Below, piece by piece: positions 10,988-20,830 of a DNA stretch of 64,000 nucleotides. The stretch comes from Thamnaconus septentrionalis. Lineage: Eukaryota > Chordata > Actinopteri > Tetraodontiformes > Monacanthidae. Position 1 is the stretch's first letter. The number at the start of each line of letters is the position of its first letter. Both the position numbers and the translations under genes were made by a program. The stretch is taken from assembly GCA_009823395.1 (NCBI GenBank), contig CM020513.1:9217501-9281500 (forward strand), given 5' to 3'. The notes under the pieces were generated by a model. That model was not told where the DNA came from. It did no database searches and saw only the letters and a program-made list of their open reading frames with translations.

Positions 10988-13900
10988 TCAAAAAAACAAA
11001 AAAAACAGGGTCCCTTCAATCGTCCTCCAAGCATTTAGTAGGACTTTGTTCAATAACAATCTTTAGGCTCCGTCCAAAATGGAAAAGTGAAACATCTTAT
11101 TGTTAAATTCCTATTGTAATCACATCTTCATATCTCTATCTGCTGAGTCCCATAAATAACATCTGTGAACATCTGAACAAAATCCTGATGCGTCGCTTGC
11201 ATTTAAACAGATATTTAATGAAGCATTCTCGTCTTTTTTTGTTTTTTGGCCGGTATCTCAAAGTGTGTGCAAAACACTGGGAGCTGCAAACGCCCCCCTG
11301 CGTTACACAACCGAGTGTCATTCAAGGACAGATAAATGTTCCTTGATACCTCGGTAATTTCTTTTTCCTAGCGTTCCGAGGGAAACCGGCATGAGATGAA
11401 GCTGTTGCACCGTCTTGGAGAGAATTAGACATGAGACACACTGGGAGAGGAAGGCAAGAAGGGAGGGAAGAAAAAAAAAAGGAAAAGAGTTGATGAAATA
11501 AATTGGTTAAAGGAAGGATGTGGAGCGGCAAAGAGAAATAAATTATAGAAATGAGTAAGCTGGAGTGATTGCTTGCAAAAGTCAAGAAGACCTTCCCAGC
11601 TATCAGTTCCGTTCGACGGCAGCGGCGGCGGCGGCGAGGGACTTGATTACTTCAAAGACACTTGCTGAACACGGAGCGAGGAGCAAACCCCCCCCCCCCA
11701 CCCCACCCCCGAGTCACGTTGGGAAAGAAAGGAAAAGTGGAGCCGACGCCTTCAAACAATCACATGCTCCAAGAGTAAAGTAGCACATCAGAGGACTGGG
11801 ATCCACGGGAGCTTTGGAATGTGAACGTCAAGGTGATATGCATCTTGCATGATGATCCGGCTTCTCTGCTACCATGGTATTCGCTCCAAAAAAGTATGAA
11901 TAATTGGATTGTCATATGACACTTTTTGTGTTTGTTTTGCTTTGTTTTGTTCTTAATGACTCAACATTGAGACCATTTGAAATGCGGAAATGAATTTTAA
12001 AGAGGAAGGAACGTGGATCTGTTTTGAAAGACCTTCACGTTGGAGATGATCAGTGGTAATGATGTGCATGTCGATAGTCAACAGTAGAGACAATAACTGC
12101 ACTTGAATACAAAAAAAATACTTTGTGGGCCACAAATATACAACATACATCGTAAAAGATGCAGATTATGTATAGTGTGCTGGAAGTCACATCCATAGGA
12201 CGATAAATGGAAACATTTGGAACAATAATAATAGTAGTAATGATAATAACAAGGATATGCAGGTCAAGGCCTTGGAAATACACTCCAAGCACAGAGGCCT
12301 CATTAAACCCCCTCCACTGGTTTTGAGGGCTTTAGAAGCACCAATGTGCATAAATTAAAAAAAGAATGAGCACACTTCTTTAAAGGTTTTAATCTCGTTT
12401 TGTTGTTTGACTACTAATTGGAATTGTTAAGGTAAAAAAAAAAGGCTGCGTTCCCACCCTGAGGTACTTATGACAGCACAGAAGGCAAGGGTGGGCATTT
12501 CAATTTTTTGGTTTCCCTCCCTCTATGGCCCCCCCTCCCCCGCCCCATGATGCTCCAGGGACTAAAAACGAAAGAAACCAACTACCAAGGCTATTCCCCC
12601 AGCCAATAAATAAATAGCACACAGATAAAGGCACCTTTTTGTAGACTTGTTATTGACTAGTTGAGGTAGTTTGTGGCCAGGGATGCCTCTCCGGTGCTGG
12701 GGTGATAAATCAGCAAAAGTCCAGGAGAGAGCAGCTGAACTCAAAATAAAAAAAAAAAAATGAGAGAAAAAGAAGCTCACTCATGAAAAATAGATCAAGT
12801 GCAGCAGGCAGAAATCTCTATCAGCCTTTCTGACCCCGTGTCTACAATTAACAATTTAATCAGTCATGAAAAGCTACCCGGTGACCTATGTTAAGTGGCT
12901 ATTATTCACAGCTCAGGAAAGATCTTGGAAACTTTTATCCGTCTGAATGAAATACAAGAGGCGTAAAAAAAAAAAAGTTTTTCCGGGCACCCCCGTGCAT
13001 TTGTGATTTACTGCATTAACAGTCAGTGGTAAGTCTCCGGGCGCAGCCCAGTGCAGCCACCCTGAAACCCGCATCACGTTCCCTCAAGTTCAAACGTGGA
13101 GGTTTCAGCAAGGTCCCAAACTTTGAGGGCAAGTGTACGAAATTTGTTTGTTTTTTTTTCTTGTTAACAAGTGAAACAAATTGATTTCTTTGCGTGTCTG
13201 ATGCAGCTGCACCTTGTTTGAAACACACACTTTTACAAATATTTCTTTAGAATGTTTGAAATTGGCCGAAAACTTTTTTGTTTTTGTTTGTCTTTCCTGA
13301 AGGAAGCGGAGACCGTCTGCACCTTGAAAAGGAACAAAAGAACGGAGGGGGGTAAAAAAAAAACAACAGAAAACTTGTGCGTGCCGCCAGGGAAGCGTGA
13401 CTTTATCGGCGTGCCGGCGTGTGACAGGGAACCAGGAGTGGGAGGACGAGTCGGGATGTTTGTGACGAGGGGAAGCGGAGCGGCTGGATAACTCATGAAT
13501 ATCTGGGAACGTTTCCCGTGTTTGTCGAGGGGCGGCTGTAAAGATAGAAGACGAGGCGGCAGCGGGAGATGCGGCGTCTATCTTTTTTACATCCAGAGCT
13601 ATGTATACATGTATATTATTTTTGCTTTCTTTCACTACCCCCCGTCATTCACCTTTGCTTCCGCGTGTGTCCGAAACCCAATTCATCCGCCAGCTCCACA
13701 AAATCGACAACGGCGACGCCGTCTCGTCCTTCACACGCGCTTACTGAGTCCCCTCTTTTCATTTTTGAAAAGCCGTGCTCGTCTCCATCGCGGTCGCCAT
13801 CTCCCCCGCCCTCCGCTTTATTTACCCGCCGCCGCTCGCAAACAAGCCATTAATCTTTCGCACTCCACTCGCCACCTTCTGCCATTACGTTCCATCGGCC

Positions 13901-14584
13901 CGTTCGCATAATTAGGCCACTCATATCAAACACAGGCCGGTTGTAATGGAGCGCTAAGGGTACATATTTACTTTAATTGCCTCTCTCTCTCCCTCTATCA
14001 CCGCGCGCGCCTCGCCTCGCCTCGGCCCTCCGCTCATCTGCTCTCATTCCCGGGAGAGCGAGAAGAGGAGGTGGTGGTGAAGAAGGGGGTGGTGGGGCAA
14101 GACTGCGTTTTCCCTCAAAGGTCATAGCCTCCGACAATGGAGTTAAGACGGCGTTTGACCTTAAAGCACATTACTGGGCGCTTCTTCGCAAAGTATACTC
14201 GTGGGGTGGGGTGGTGGTGGTGGGGGGCAAGGAGTATGAAAACTAATACAGATCGCCTGTTACACTTTGCAAAGGTGAGAGAAGTGTGAACGGAGAAGGT
14301 CACGCCTGGGAACACACGCGTTTCGTCGTGACTCTGTCGAATGACACCGCAGCACGACGCAGCACGACTCGGGTCTGAACGCATCCCGCGTCCCGCGATC
14401 GCAGCCACAGAGCAAAATAAAACATGCGGTTTGTTTGGAAATAAAAAAGTAAGTAAGTTTTGTTCTGTTTTTGTTTTGTTTTTTATAGCAGCTTATCATG
14501 TTTCATCGCTGCGCCACCAAATTAATTAGTTCAATTAAGAATTATTCAGTAGTTCGTTAGAGTACATGTACTCACATATATATG

Positions 14585-14587
<3 letters not shown>
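10988..14587. other. Non-genic stretch
   Basis: No gene is recognised. Features include poly-A/T tracts, a GGC-rich segment at 11620-11640, C-rich sequence at 11689-11710, AT-rich DNA at 11900-12450 with short ATA/TAA runs, and moderately CpG-rich DNA at 13380-14100. Open frames such as 13105-13635 (minus) and 13495-13911 (plus) overlap one another, are compositionally biased and show no domain. Confidence 0.5.

Positions 14588-14630
<43 letters not shown>
14588..14630. repeat. (AC)n microsatellite
   Basis: This is an uninterrupted CA run of about 21 units, preceded by ATATATGTATA. Confidence 0.95.
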
Positions 14631-14632
<2 letters not shown>

Positions 14633-14809
14633 GTTTAAGTATGTAATCGTTTTGGAATGTTCCAATGAAAATAAAAATAGGATATTTCCACAAAGGAATT
14701 ATTGTCCTCTCCAATTGTTCCTAGAGTTTAAGAAACACAATAAATATCTTGTTAAGTAATATATACAGCAAGGTAAAAAAAAACACAAGGGGGGAAAAAA
14801 AAATATTGC

Positions 14810-14892
14810 AATTCATTTGTGATTAATCGCGAGTTAACTTGCGATTAACTGGCATTTAAAATTTTAATTGATTGACTGACAGCACTAGTACT
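14810..14892. mobile_element. Terminal fragment of a GATTAATCGCG-type DNA transposon
   Basis: The segment contains GTGATTAATCGCGAGTTAAC, GCGATTAACTGG and TTAAAATTTTAATTGATT, and ends in GACAGCACTAG. Read on the minus strand, its end is GTGCTGTCAGTCAATCAATT followed by alternating GATTAAT/ATTAATC words. This is the signature of a widespread vertebrate non-autonomous DNA transposon whose ends begin TGCTGTCA. Only one end appears to be present. Confidence 0.5.
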
Positions 14893-15352
14893 GTGTATAT
14901 AGCCCTAGTATGTATGTGTATATATATATGTGTTATCACAACATGTTGTATGGAGCTGTCTTCACTGACTCTTTAAAATACCACCTCACTTCACGTATTT
15001 CCCTGGTGCTACATCCTGGGAAACTCGGGACGTAGCACCCGCGTGGCGGCGCGAAGCCGTGCCGGAACCGCGGCGGCGTAAATTAGGAGGGGAAATTGCA
15101 CGGCTAAGCATACCGGCGAGAGGAAAAAATGCCATCTCAAAGCCCACTTGTAGGACGTGCGAGCCGACTGTCGTAGCCACGGAAACGCCGCAGCACTTAC
15201 AGACGGCATCGACGTCTCGACGGGATTGCGCTCCACACACTCAAGCCGCTCTGGGTTTTTTTAAAAACTGTGTGTGACTTTGTGTTTTTCTGCGGGGTGC
15301 TTGATTGCAAACTTTCCTTCATTTTCTCAGTATCTTTTTTTTTCTTGTGCAG
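14893..15352. other. Non-genic stretch
   Basis: A small CpG-rich patch lies at 15010-15200. A long pyrimidine tract at 15315-15350 leads into the acceptor-like site at 15351/15352. No gene is recognised. Confidence 0.45.
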
Positions 15353-15428
15353 AGTCTCTAAACGCTGAAGGAGCTGAGGCAGCAGCAGCAGATGAGGAAG
15401 GAAAGTGAAGAAATCTTTTTTAGCAACA
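15353..15428 (+). other. Exon-like segment flanked by splice consensus, probably non-coding
   Basis: A long polypyrimidine tract ending TTTCTTGTGCAG (to 15352) forms a strong 3' splice site. A donor ACA|GTAAGT follows 76 nt later at 15428/15429. The segment contains GCAGCAGCAGCAGATGAGG, a purine-rich, enhancer-like exon body. All three frames contain stops: TAA and TGA near the start in two frames, and TGA at about 15412-15414 in the third, which reads SLNAEGAEAAAADEEGK before stopping. It therefore cannot be an ordinary internal coding exon. It could be an untranslated, poison or lncRNA exon, or the C-terminal end of an alternative transcript. It may also be chance, and no partner exon was found. 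Confidence 0.3.
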
Positions 15429-17256
15429 GTAAGTCAACTTTGCTGCTGAGAAGTTGCCTTCACAGTTGCAGGATAGACACATCCATTGATTAGAAACAGG
15501 CCTGAAGTGCTGCAAACTCGATCATCTGCATACAAACTACACTAAACACAAACTACTAAATAGAACTAAAAAAAAAAAAGACTCAGTAATTTAACACTAG
15601 CGCCACACTGAGGCACTTCTGGAAGCACTTCCGAGCACCGACTTGTCATCATCCTCCACTTTTTTTTTTTTTGCCGCCTTACAGCCGTTGCAGCCTCACT
15701 GTCACCCTCCGCTGGAACACGCTGGCAGCTCCGCCCATAAATGTCTGCGCAGGCTTGTCGCGTGTCGTGCAATTTAGTTGACGTGCAGCCGAGCGCTGGA
15801 GAAACAGAGCGCGACAAGGGTCCAGGCGAGGGTGACAGAAACAAAGATAAAGAGGCGCACTGGTGTCGCTCGTCGTCCATAAAAAAAAGGCACATTTTTA
15901 GATACGGGGGGGAGCAAAAAGAAAAAAACTGAAACAAAAAAACTTGGAAGGTTATTGGACGAACCATCTGTCCATCGCATTTAGTCCGACTCATTGGGAT
16001 GTGTTACCGAGCGAGACGACATTTGCTGGAGGCGAGCCAGAGCTTACATGACAAAGCTGTTTTGCGATCGCCTGCGAGACGAAGGGAGAGAGAGAAAGAG
16101 AGAGAGAGAGCTGACACATTTCGATGTGACGCCCAGGACGGCTGCTCAAAACACTGCCTCCACTTTAAACTCTTTAAACTGTGTTGTTTTTTTTTTTTTA
16201 GGTGATTTATGTAATTTGACAGAAAATTTACTGACAAATGCCAAGAAGTTGTCCATCGAGTCTTGCGTGAGTCTGCCAAGATGGATGAGCGACTTCTCAG
16301 TGAATCCCTGCCTGCACTTACACCTCCCACCTATTTCCTATTTCCAGGAAGGAAACCGACCGACTGCTTGGGAAAAAAAACAAACAAAAAAAATCAGTTG
16401 AAAGTTTGAGACTGACAGAAACGCTTTCTTTACGAGAGCCTGGCAAGGCGGACAGGTGCGATGTGAAAATCATGACTGCGGTGGCGATTGCGGTTGTATT
16501 TTAGTTTGCCAATTTGAAAATAATGACATTTTTCTTGACTTTTTTTCTTCCTACTTTACTGCACGTGAAGCTCTTTCTGATGCCTCCTTATCCGTTCCTC
16601 ACAACGCGCCCGACACGTTCTCCTCAGAGAAGGAGAAAATCCTGCCCTCATGATTGACATTCCTTCATTAGTGTCACCGCGAGACTTTTCCTGGCTCTTT
16701 TAACTAGACTCCATCATGATGGAGCCCGGAACTGGAATGGCGGGCTGTAACGGTGGAGGTGGAAGGTCTGAAAGGGATGAGCCACGCACACACACACCTT
16801 CCATGGAGGTAATGAGGTGGAGTTGGTGGGTGTTGGGGAAGATGTCGTTCTGACGGCTGGCTGTGAACAGCGAGACGTGTAAAAGGGGGGAGCCGCTGGG
16901 GGCTTCGCACACACGGAGAGTCCTGCCTCCACTCCTCTCAGGGTCCATGTGACTGAGGAGCGACGGCCTCGTCTGTGATTAGAGCTTCCCCGAGCTCAGA
17001 CAGAAACAGACAGAAAGAAACGACTGATGCCAGAGGAGTCGGCGCTCAGGAGTGGAAGCGCGGGAGCTCTATTGACGAGTATCTAGCTCATCACTGAGCA
17101 CCTGTTGCGTGTTGGTTGCAGGAACGCGGCCCTCCTCTGTCCATTCATTAAAACTGGAAACAACAAAAAGTTCCAGACGCTCCGCTTCGACCCTGTTGGC
17201 TTTCCGCCTTGAACTGCAGGTGTCACACGGCCGCCAGTCGCAGGACGCCATGGCAA

Positions 17257-17260
<4 letters not shown>
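15429..17260. other. Non-genic stretch
   Basis: No gene is recognised. The stretch contains short GA runs at 16089-16110, T11-T12 tracts at 15661 and 16188, and CpG-moderate sequence near 17040-17250. Open frames are short and overlapping. Confidence 0.5.

Positions 17261-17313
<53 letters not shown>
17261..17313. repeat. (CT)n microsatellite
   Basis: This is a run of about 26 CT units. The minus strand reads (AG)n and generates artefactual Arg-Glu frames. Confidence 0.95.
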
Positions 17314-17317
<4 letters not shown>

Positions 17318-18023
17318 CTGAACAGGAAACTTTCACAGTCTGCCGGCCGCCGACCCCGTAAACATCCGCGACCACAAGCGACTCGCCCCCCGGACACGCC
17401 CCAGTGTGCTGTCGGGGAAGGAGGGAAGAAAGAAAGAAGGGAAAAGGAGGAGGAGAGCTCGACATTTAGAGACAAACAAATTGAGGATGGAAGATTTTCG
17501 CAAATGAGCTTAACTGAGGTTAATAATAGTCGGTTCTAAAGGGCTGCGAGGGGAGGGCGGGTGTTTGCGTGTGTGTGTGTGTGTGTGTGGGTGGGAGGTA
17601 TGTGTTTGCACTCGGCAGACAAAACGAAGACAAGGAGGAGAAGCGAGAAGTGAAAGGAAAAAAAAAAAAAGGAATTTGAAGCACCTGCCTCTGCCAGCTG
17701 CGCTGAGCTTATTCTGAATCATTGCTCCATCGGAGGAGACTGGCGAGCGTGTCGGTCGCAGGAGAACAGAGAAGGGGCCGCTGCTCGTGCGTAGGTGTGT
17801 GTGTGACAGAGGTAGCTGGGAATAACGGCGGCCCTGTCCTAAAAGAACAGATACCATACAGGTATCGGCGGCGGTGTCGGATCCCACACACGCCGCTGCA
17901 GCAGCACCGCCGGACGTTGCTGAAATGCTGAGAGCAGCCGGGGAGGCGCTTCTTTTATATTGTTTCTCCTGGCGGATAACATCACCGGGTGGGTGCAGCA
18001 GCGAGTTGGAATACAAATGTGCA

Positions 18024-18028
<5 letters not shown>
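17314..18028. other. Non-genic stretch
   Basis: A short GT run lies at 17568-17588 and an A12 run near 17659. GC-rich DNA with CpG lies at 17735-17940. The open frames on both strands here are compositionally driven. Confidence 0.5.

Positions 18029-18070
<42 letters not shown>
18029..18070. repeat. (GT)n microsatellite
   Basis: This is an uninterrupted GT run of about 21 units. Confidence 0.95.
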
Positions 18071-18072
<2 letters not shown>

Positions 18073-18491
18073 CACGCGCAGGGAAGGTTTAAGCATCGCG
18101 TCGCGAGGGGCTGACGCTGACATATGGCGCGAGTAGCCGGAGTTGATGCGCGCATTCATTTACATGCCGTTGAACTCTGCGCCTCAGCCAATTAAAGACG
18201 AACAGCCAACAGCAGGAGCGGCAGAGCCTCCGCGAGTCGGCGCGAGAATCATCAAGTGAGCCGCTGTTGCCGTCGTACGGAGAGAGGGCGAGGGAGGAAA
18301 GGGGGTGGGGGGTAGCAGGAGAGGCCTCCAACCTCCACTGTGTTTGCTATAATAATCTCAAACGGGGCGTTTCGTTTTTGTTTTTTTTTTGTTTAGCGGT
18401 CCTCCTGATGTGCAGCCCTCATTAAAAAGCAGAACCAGCACTCGGGCTTTAACTTTGATCCATCAATTTGTATCTCAGTCCCAACCCGGAA

Positions 18492-18682
18492 GCAGGTGGT
18501 GGAGGAGGAGGAGGAGTAGGAGGAGGAGGAGATGCGAGGGCGAGACACTGACCTGCAGGGTCAGAGGGGGTCGACCAGCCGAGGTCGTGCGCCTGAAGGA
18601 GCACTGACCCCCGGAGCGGATGATGACGACGATGACGATGACGATGATGATGATGATAATGATGATGATGAAAAAAAAAAAA
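18492..18682. repeat. GGA-rich and (GAY)n purine-rich repeats
   Basis: GGAGGAGGA-type sequence at 18499-18531 is followed by a (GAT/GAC)n run at 18619-18670 and an A12 tract. In the plus frame the latter reads as a poly-Asp string, a translation artefact with no start context or downstream domain. Confidence 0.8.
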
Positions 18683-18958
18683 CCCTGCTCCTCCACCATA
18701 AAGGGGGCTCCTGTGTGCAGAAGCAGCTGTTCCGAGAACCTTCCCCATATTAAAGTCTGGTCAAACAGGCAAGTGACTGACTAAAACAGTGGGATGCGTG
18801 GGTGGTGTTGGGGGGCAGGGGGGCGGAGAGGTGGTGGGTGGGAATTAAGGCTTTATTGAATATCCCCGGAGGCTCCCACATCTGCGCAGGAGGAAAGCGC
18901 GCGGACTCAAATACCCGCAGAGACTCGACAAATAACACGGCGGAGCGGCCAAGTAGCC

Positions 18959-19079
18959 CGCTGCTGCTGCTGCCGCCGCTGCCGCTGCTGCTGCTGCTGC
19001 CGCTGCCGCTGCTGCTGCTGCCGCTGCTGCTGCCGCCGCCGCTGCCGCTGCTGCTGCTGCTGCCGCCGCCGCCGCCGCC
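18959..19079. repeat. Mixed (CTG/CCG)n trinucleotide array
   Basis: About 40 trinucleotides alternate between CTG and CCG blocks (GCAGCGG on the minus strand). In the plus frame it reads as Leu/Pro, and on the minus as Gln/Arg or Ala. It lies on the 3' side of the candidate minus-strand exon, so it would be intronic to that gene. No open frame with a credible start and splice context uses it. Confidence 0.85.
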
Positions 19080-19276
19080 TACCCCTCTTCTTCTCTCCTC
19101 TCTCCCTCATCCGCCAAGTGCTACACGCCCGCGCGCGCGCACGCAGACATACACACACGCACTCACACACGTGTGCGCGCGAACACACGCACCAGCAGCA
19201 GCAGCCCCAAAGAAACGTTCAACTTGGTGGCTGAGCGGAATATCGATGTGACTGGAGACAAGGAGCCGGAGCCGCG

Positions 19277-19278
<2 letters not shown>

Positions 19279-19340
<62 letters not shown>
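19279..19340. repeat. (TC)n microsatellite
   Basis: This is an uninterrupted TC run of 31 units within the CpG-rich block, on the intron side of the candidate minus-strand exon. Confidence 0.95.
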
Positions 19341-19342
<2 letters not shown>

Positions 19343-19798
19343 TTCATCCCCCTCTTCCACCCTTCGGCTCCTCCAGCAGAATGTGAGACGGCGGCGGCGA
19401 GAGATCGGTAATGCTCTGTCTCCTGTTTAACGGAAGGGGGCTTCAAACTCGGTGCCAGCAGCAGTAGGGGCGGGGGGCACGGAATGACCAGGGAATAAAC
19501 TTGGCACCGGCACGCGCTGTTCTGTTCAACTCCAGGTGGCCGGAGAGCCTGATGAGAGCCGGGGAGTCTCACTCTGGATAAAGTTGCCGAGGCTTGTCTG
19601 TATGTGGCGTCGTGAGGGTTGCCAGGTCACAGAAATTGAAACAAAAGCAGAGAAGATCGCGGATCGCCTCGTAGGGCTACTGCCGTAAAACTGCGCCCCT
19701 CCAAAATAAAATAATAAAAAATAAATAGAAAAAAGCAGACGTGAAAGTCTCCGTATCTCACGCGCACACTCACGCTTCACACCGCATTCCCGCCTTAC

Positions 19799-19843
19799 CT
19801 GAGGGACGAGGAAAGCCAAGAGGATGCGCACTCCGATCTCCAT
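19799..19843 (-). CDS. Candidate first coding exon of an unidentified secreted or membrane protein
   Basis: Read on the minus strand, the start codon lies in a near-ideal context (GCGACCATGG). The 15 codons give MEIGVRILLAFLVPQ, with a hydrophobic ILLAFLV core like the front of a signal peptide. The last codon is followed directly by a consensus donor, CAG|GTAAGG, at 19799/19798. The intron would be phase 0. The remaining cleavage region and mature protein would lie in exon 2 at lower coordinates, which I could not locate. The 5' leader ends in a 31-unit (GA) run only seven bases before the ATG, and the exon sits in a CpG-rich block. The family is not recognised, and short signal-peptide exons are common in receptors, matrix and adhesion proteins. 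The start, hydrophobicity, donor and promoter context agree, but a chance combination cannot be excluded. Confidence 0.5.
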
Positions 19844-19848
19844 GGTCG

Positions 19849-19850
<2 letters not shown>

Positions 19851-19912
<62 letters not shown>
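19851..19912. repeat. (TC)31 microsatellite in the presumed 5' leader
   Basis: This is an uninterrupted run of 31 TC units, followed by TG-rich sequence to about 19925. On the minus strand it is (GA)31, ending seven bases before the candidate start codon, so it would be transcribed into the 5' untranslated leader. Confidence 0.95.
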
Positions 19913-19923
<11 letters not shown>

Positions 19924-20009
19924 CTGTGTCGCTTTTTTTCGGGAACGGATTTCAAGACAGGTTGCTGCAGGTCGGGTCAGCTCTGCTCATAATTCCAAGC
20001 GCCGGGGAA

Positions 20010-20062
20010 AAGGAAGAAGAGGAGGAGGAGGAGGAGGAAGAAGAAGAAGAAGAAGAAAAAAA
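20010..20062. repeat. Homopurine (GAA/GGA) tract
   Basis: The plus strand carries about 50 nearly uninterrupted purines in AGGAGG and AAGAAG units. The minus strand is the matching pyrimidine tract, which would lie in the leader or core promoter of the candidate minus-strand gene. Homopurine mirror-like tracts can form triplex DNA. Poly-Ser, poly-Phe and poly-Glu frames across it are artefacts. Confidence 0.85.
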
Positions 20063-20266
20063 GCCCTTCGCCTTCGCCGCGAGCCGCCAGCTGCCAACTT
20101 CCACCCTTCTGTCGTCCCCCCTTGAGAAAAAAAAAGATCTCGCACAAGTGCAGCCCGATCGGCAAAGAGCCGGATAGTGGAGCCGAGGAGCACAGCCAAT
20201 AGATTTATGAGGAGTGGGGGGCGGGAGGGAGGAGAGGTGGTGGTCGAGAGGGGGAGCTGGAGGAGT

Positions 20267-20267
<1 letters not shown>

Positions 20268-20302
<35 letters not shown>
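20268..20302. repeat. (GA)n microsatellite
   Basis: This is a GA run of about 17 units in G-rich flanking sequence, on the promoter side of the candidate minus-strand exon. Confidence 0.95.
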
Positions 20303-20306
<4 letters not shown>

Positions 20307-20830
20307 GGTGATGGTGGTCGGGAGGGGAGGGGTTGGAGGAAGGGGGGGTCTCCGTCTCTGTCTAGTTCGGAGTTTTGCAGAGCGTCACGCGTCAGGTGGA
20401 GCCCGTGCGTCATGTAACCCCCCCAACCCCACAAACACACGCGCACACACTTTATGATCGTTCTTATCTCTTTTTATTAATTGGACTTGCACGTGCAGCA
20501 TCACGAACCACCGGCGTCGCGCCACGCACGCTCGCATCCGTTGCAGCGGCGCGCGTCTCCGACTCCCACGAGTCCCCATCCATCTTCCGGTCCGGTCCTC
20601 CTATGTCAGGAGGCAGCGGGTGGGGGTTGGGGGAAAGGTAATTTCCGTCATTTCGCATTCAGCTCCAGGATCCAGGACGCTCGGGACGACTGCCGTTAAA
20701 ACGCAGAGAGCGCGCCGTGTGCGAGTGGGCGCGCACGCACCGAGGCGCGCGGAGATGGCGGCGGCGGCGGTGCCCGGGGGGCGCCCCCAGAGAAGAGAAA
20801 CTTCGCCGCGCTGTGATTTTTAAAGCATTG

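Larger units (their letters stand above)
18880..20830. promoter_or_regulatory. CpG-rich, promoter-like block
   Basis: Relative to the surrounding DNA, this block is GC-rich with many CpG sites, especially 18880-19160, 19380-19600, 20060-20200 and 20480-20820, which holds GCGCGC-rich stretches. It is interrupted by several long simple repeats. It contains the candidate first coding exon on the minus strand (19843-19799). About 360 bp upstream in that direction, a CATAAAT word with an adjacent ATTGGC (inverted CCAAT) lies at 20193-20211. Vertebrate CpG islands usually mark promoters. Exact start sites and directionality cannot be read from the sequence. Confidence 0.5.

Noticed and set aside
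16188..16265. Acceptor-like T12 AG followed by a GTGAGT donor
   Set aside because: The T tract has the look of a homopolymer insertion, the putative exon contains stops, and no partner exon is evident.
18532..18753. Poly-Asp/Glu/Lys open frame suggesting an acidic protein
   Set aside because: The acidic stretch is the (GAT/GAC)n microsatellite followed by an A12 run.
18802..19251. 149-codon plus-strand open frame rich in Leu and Pro
   Set aside because: It is created by translation through the CTG/CCG array and adjoining simple repeats. It has no domain and no splice context.
19526..19843. The full 105-codon minus-strand frame starting at the candidate ATG, read as one uninterrupted gene
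   Set aside because: After residue 15 a perfect donor occurs, and the remaining sequence is Arg-rich, without a domain and intron-like. Only the first 45 nt are accepted as a candidate exon.
19952..20446. 164-codon minus-strand frame with a poly-Ser stretch
   Set aside because: It is driven by the homopurine/homopyrimidine tract and the (GA)n repeat. Both flanks are low complexity and no family is recognised.
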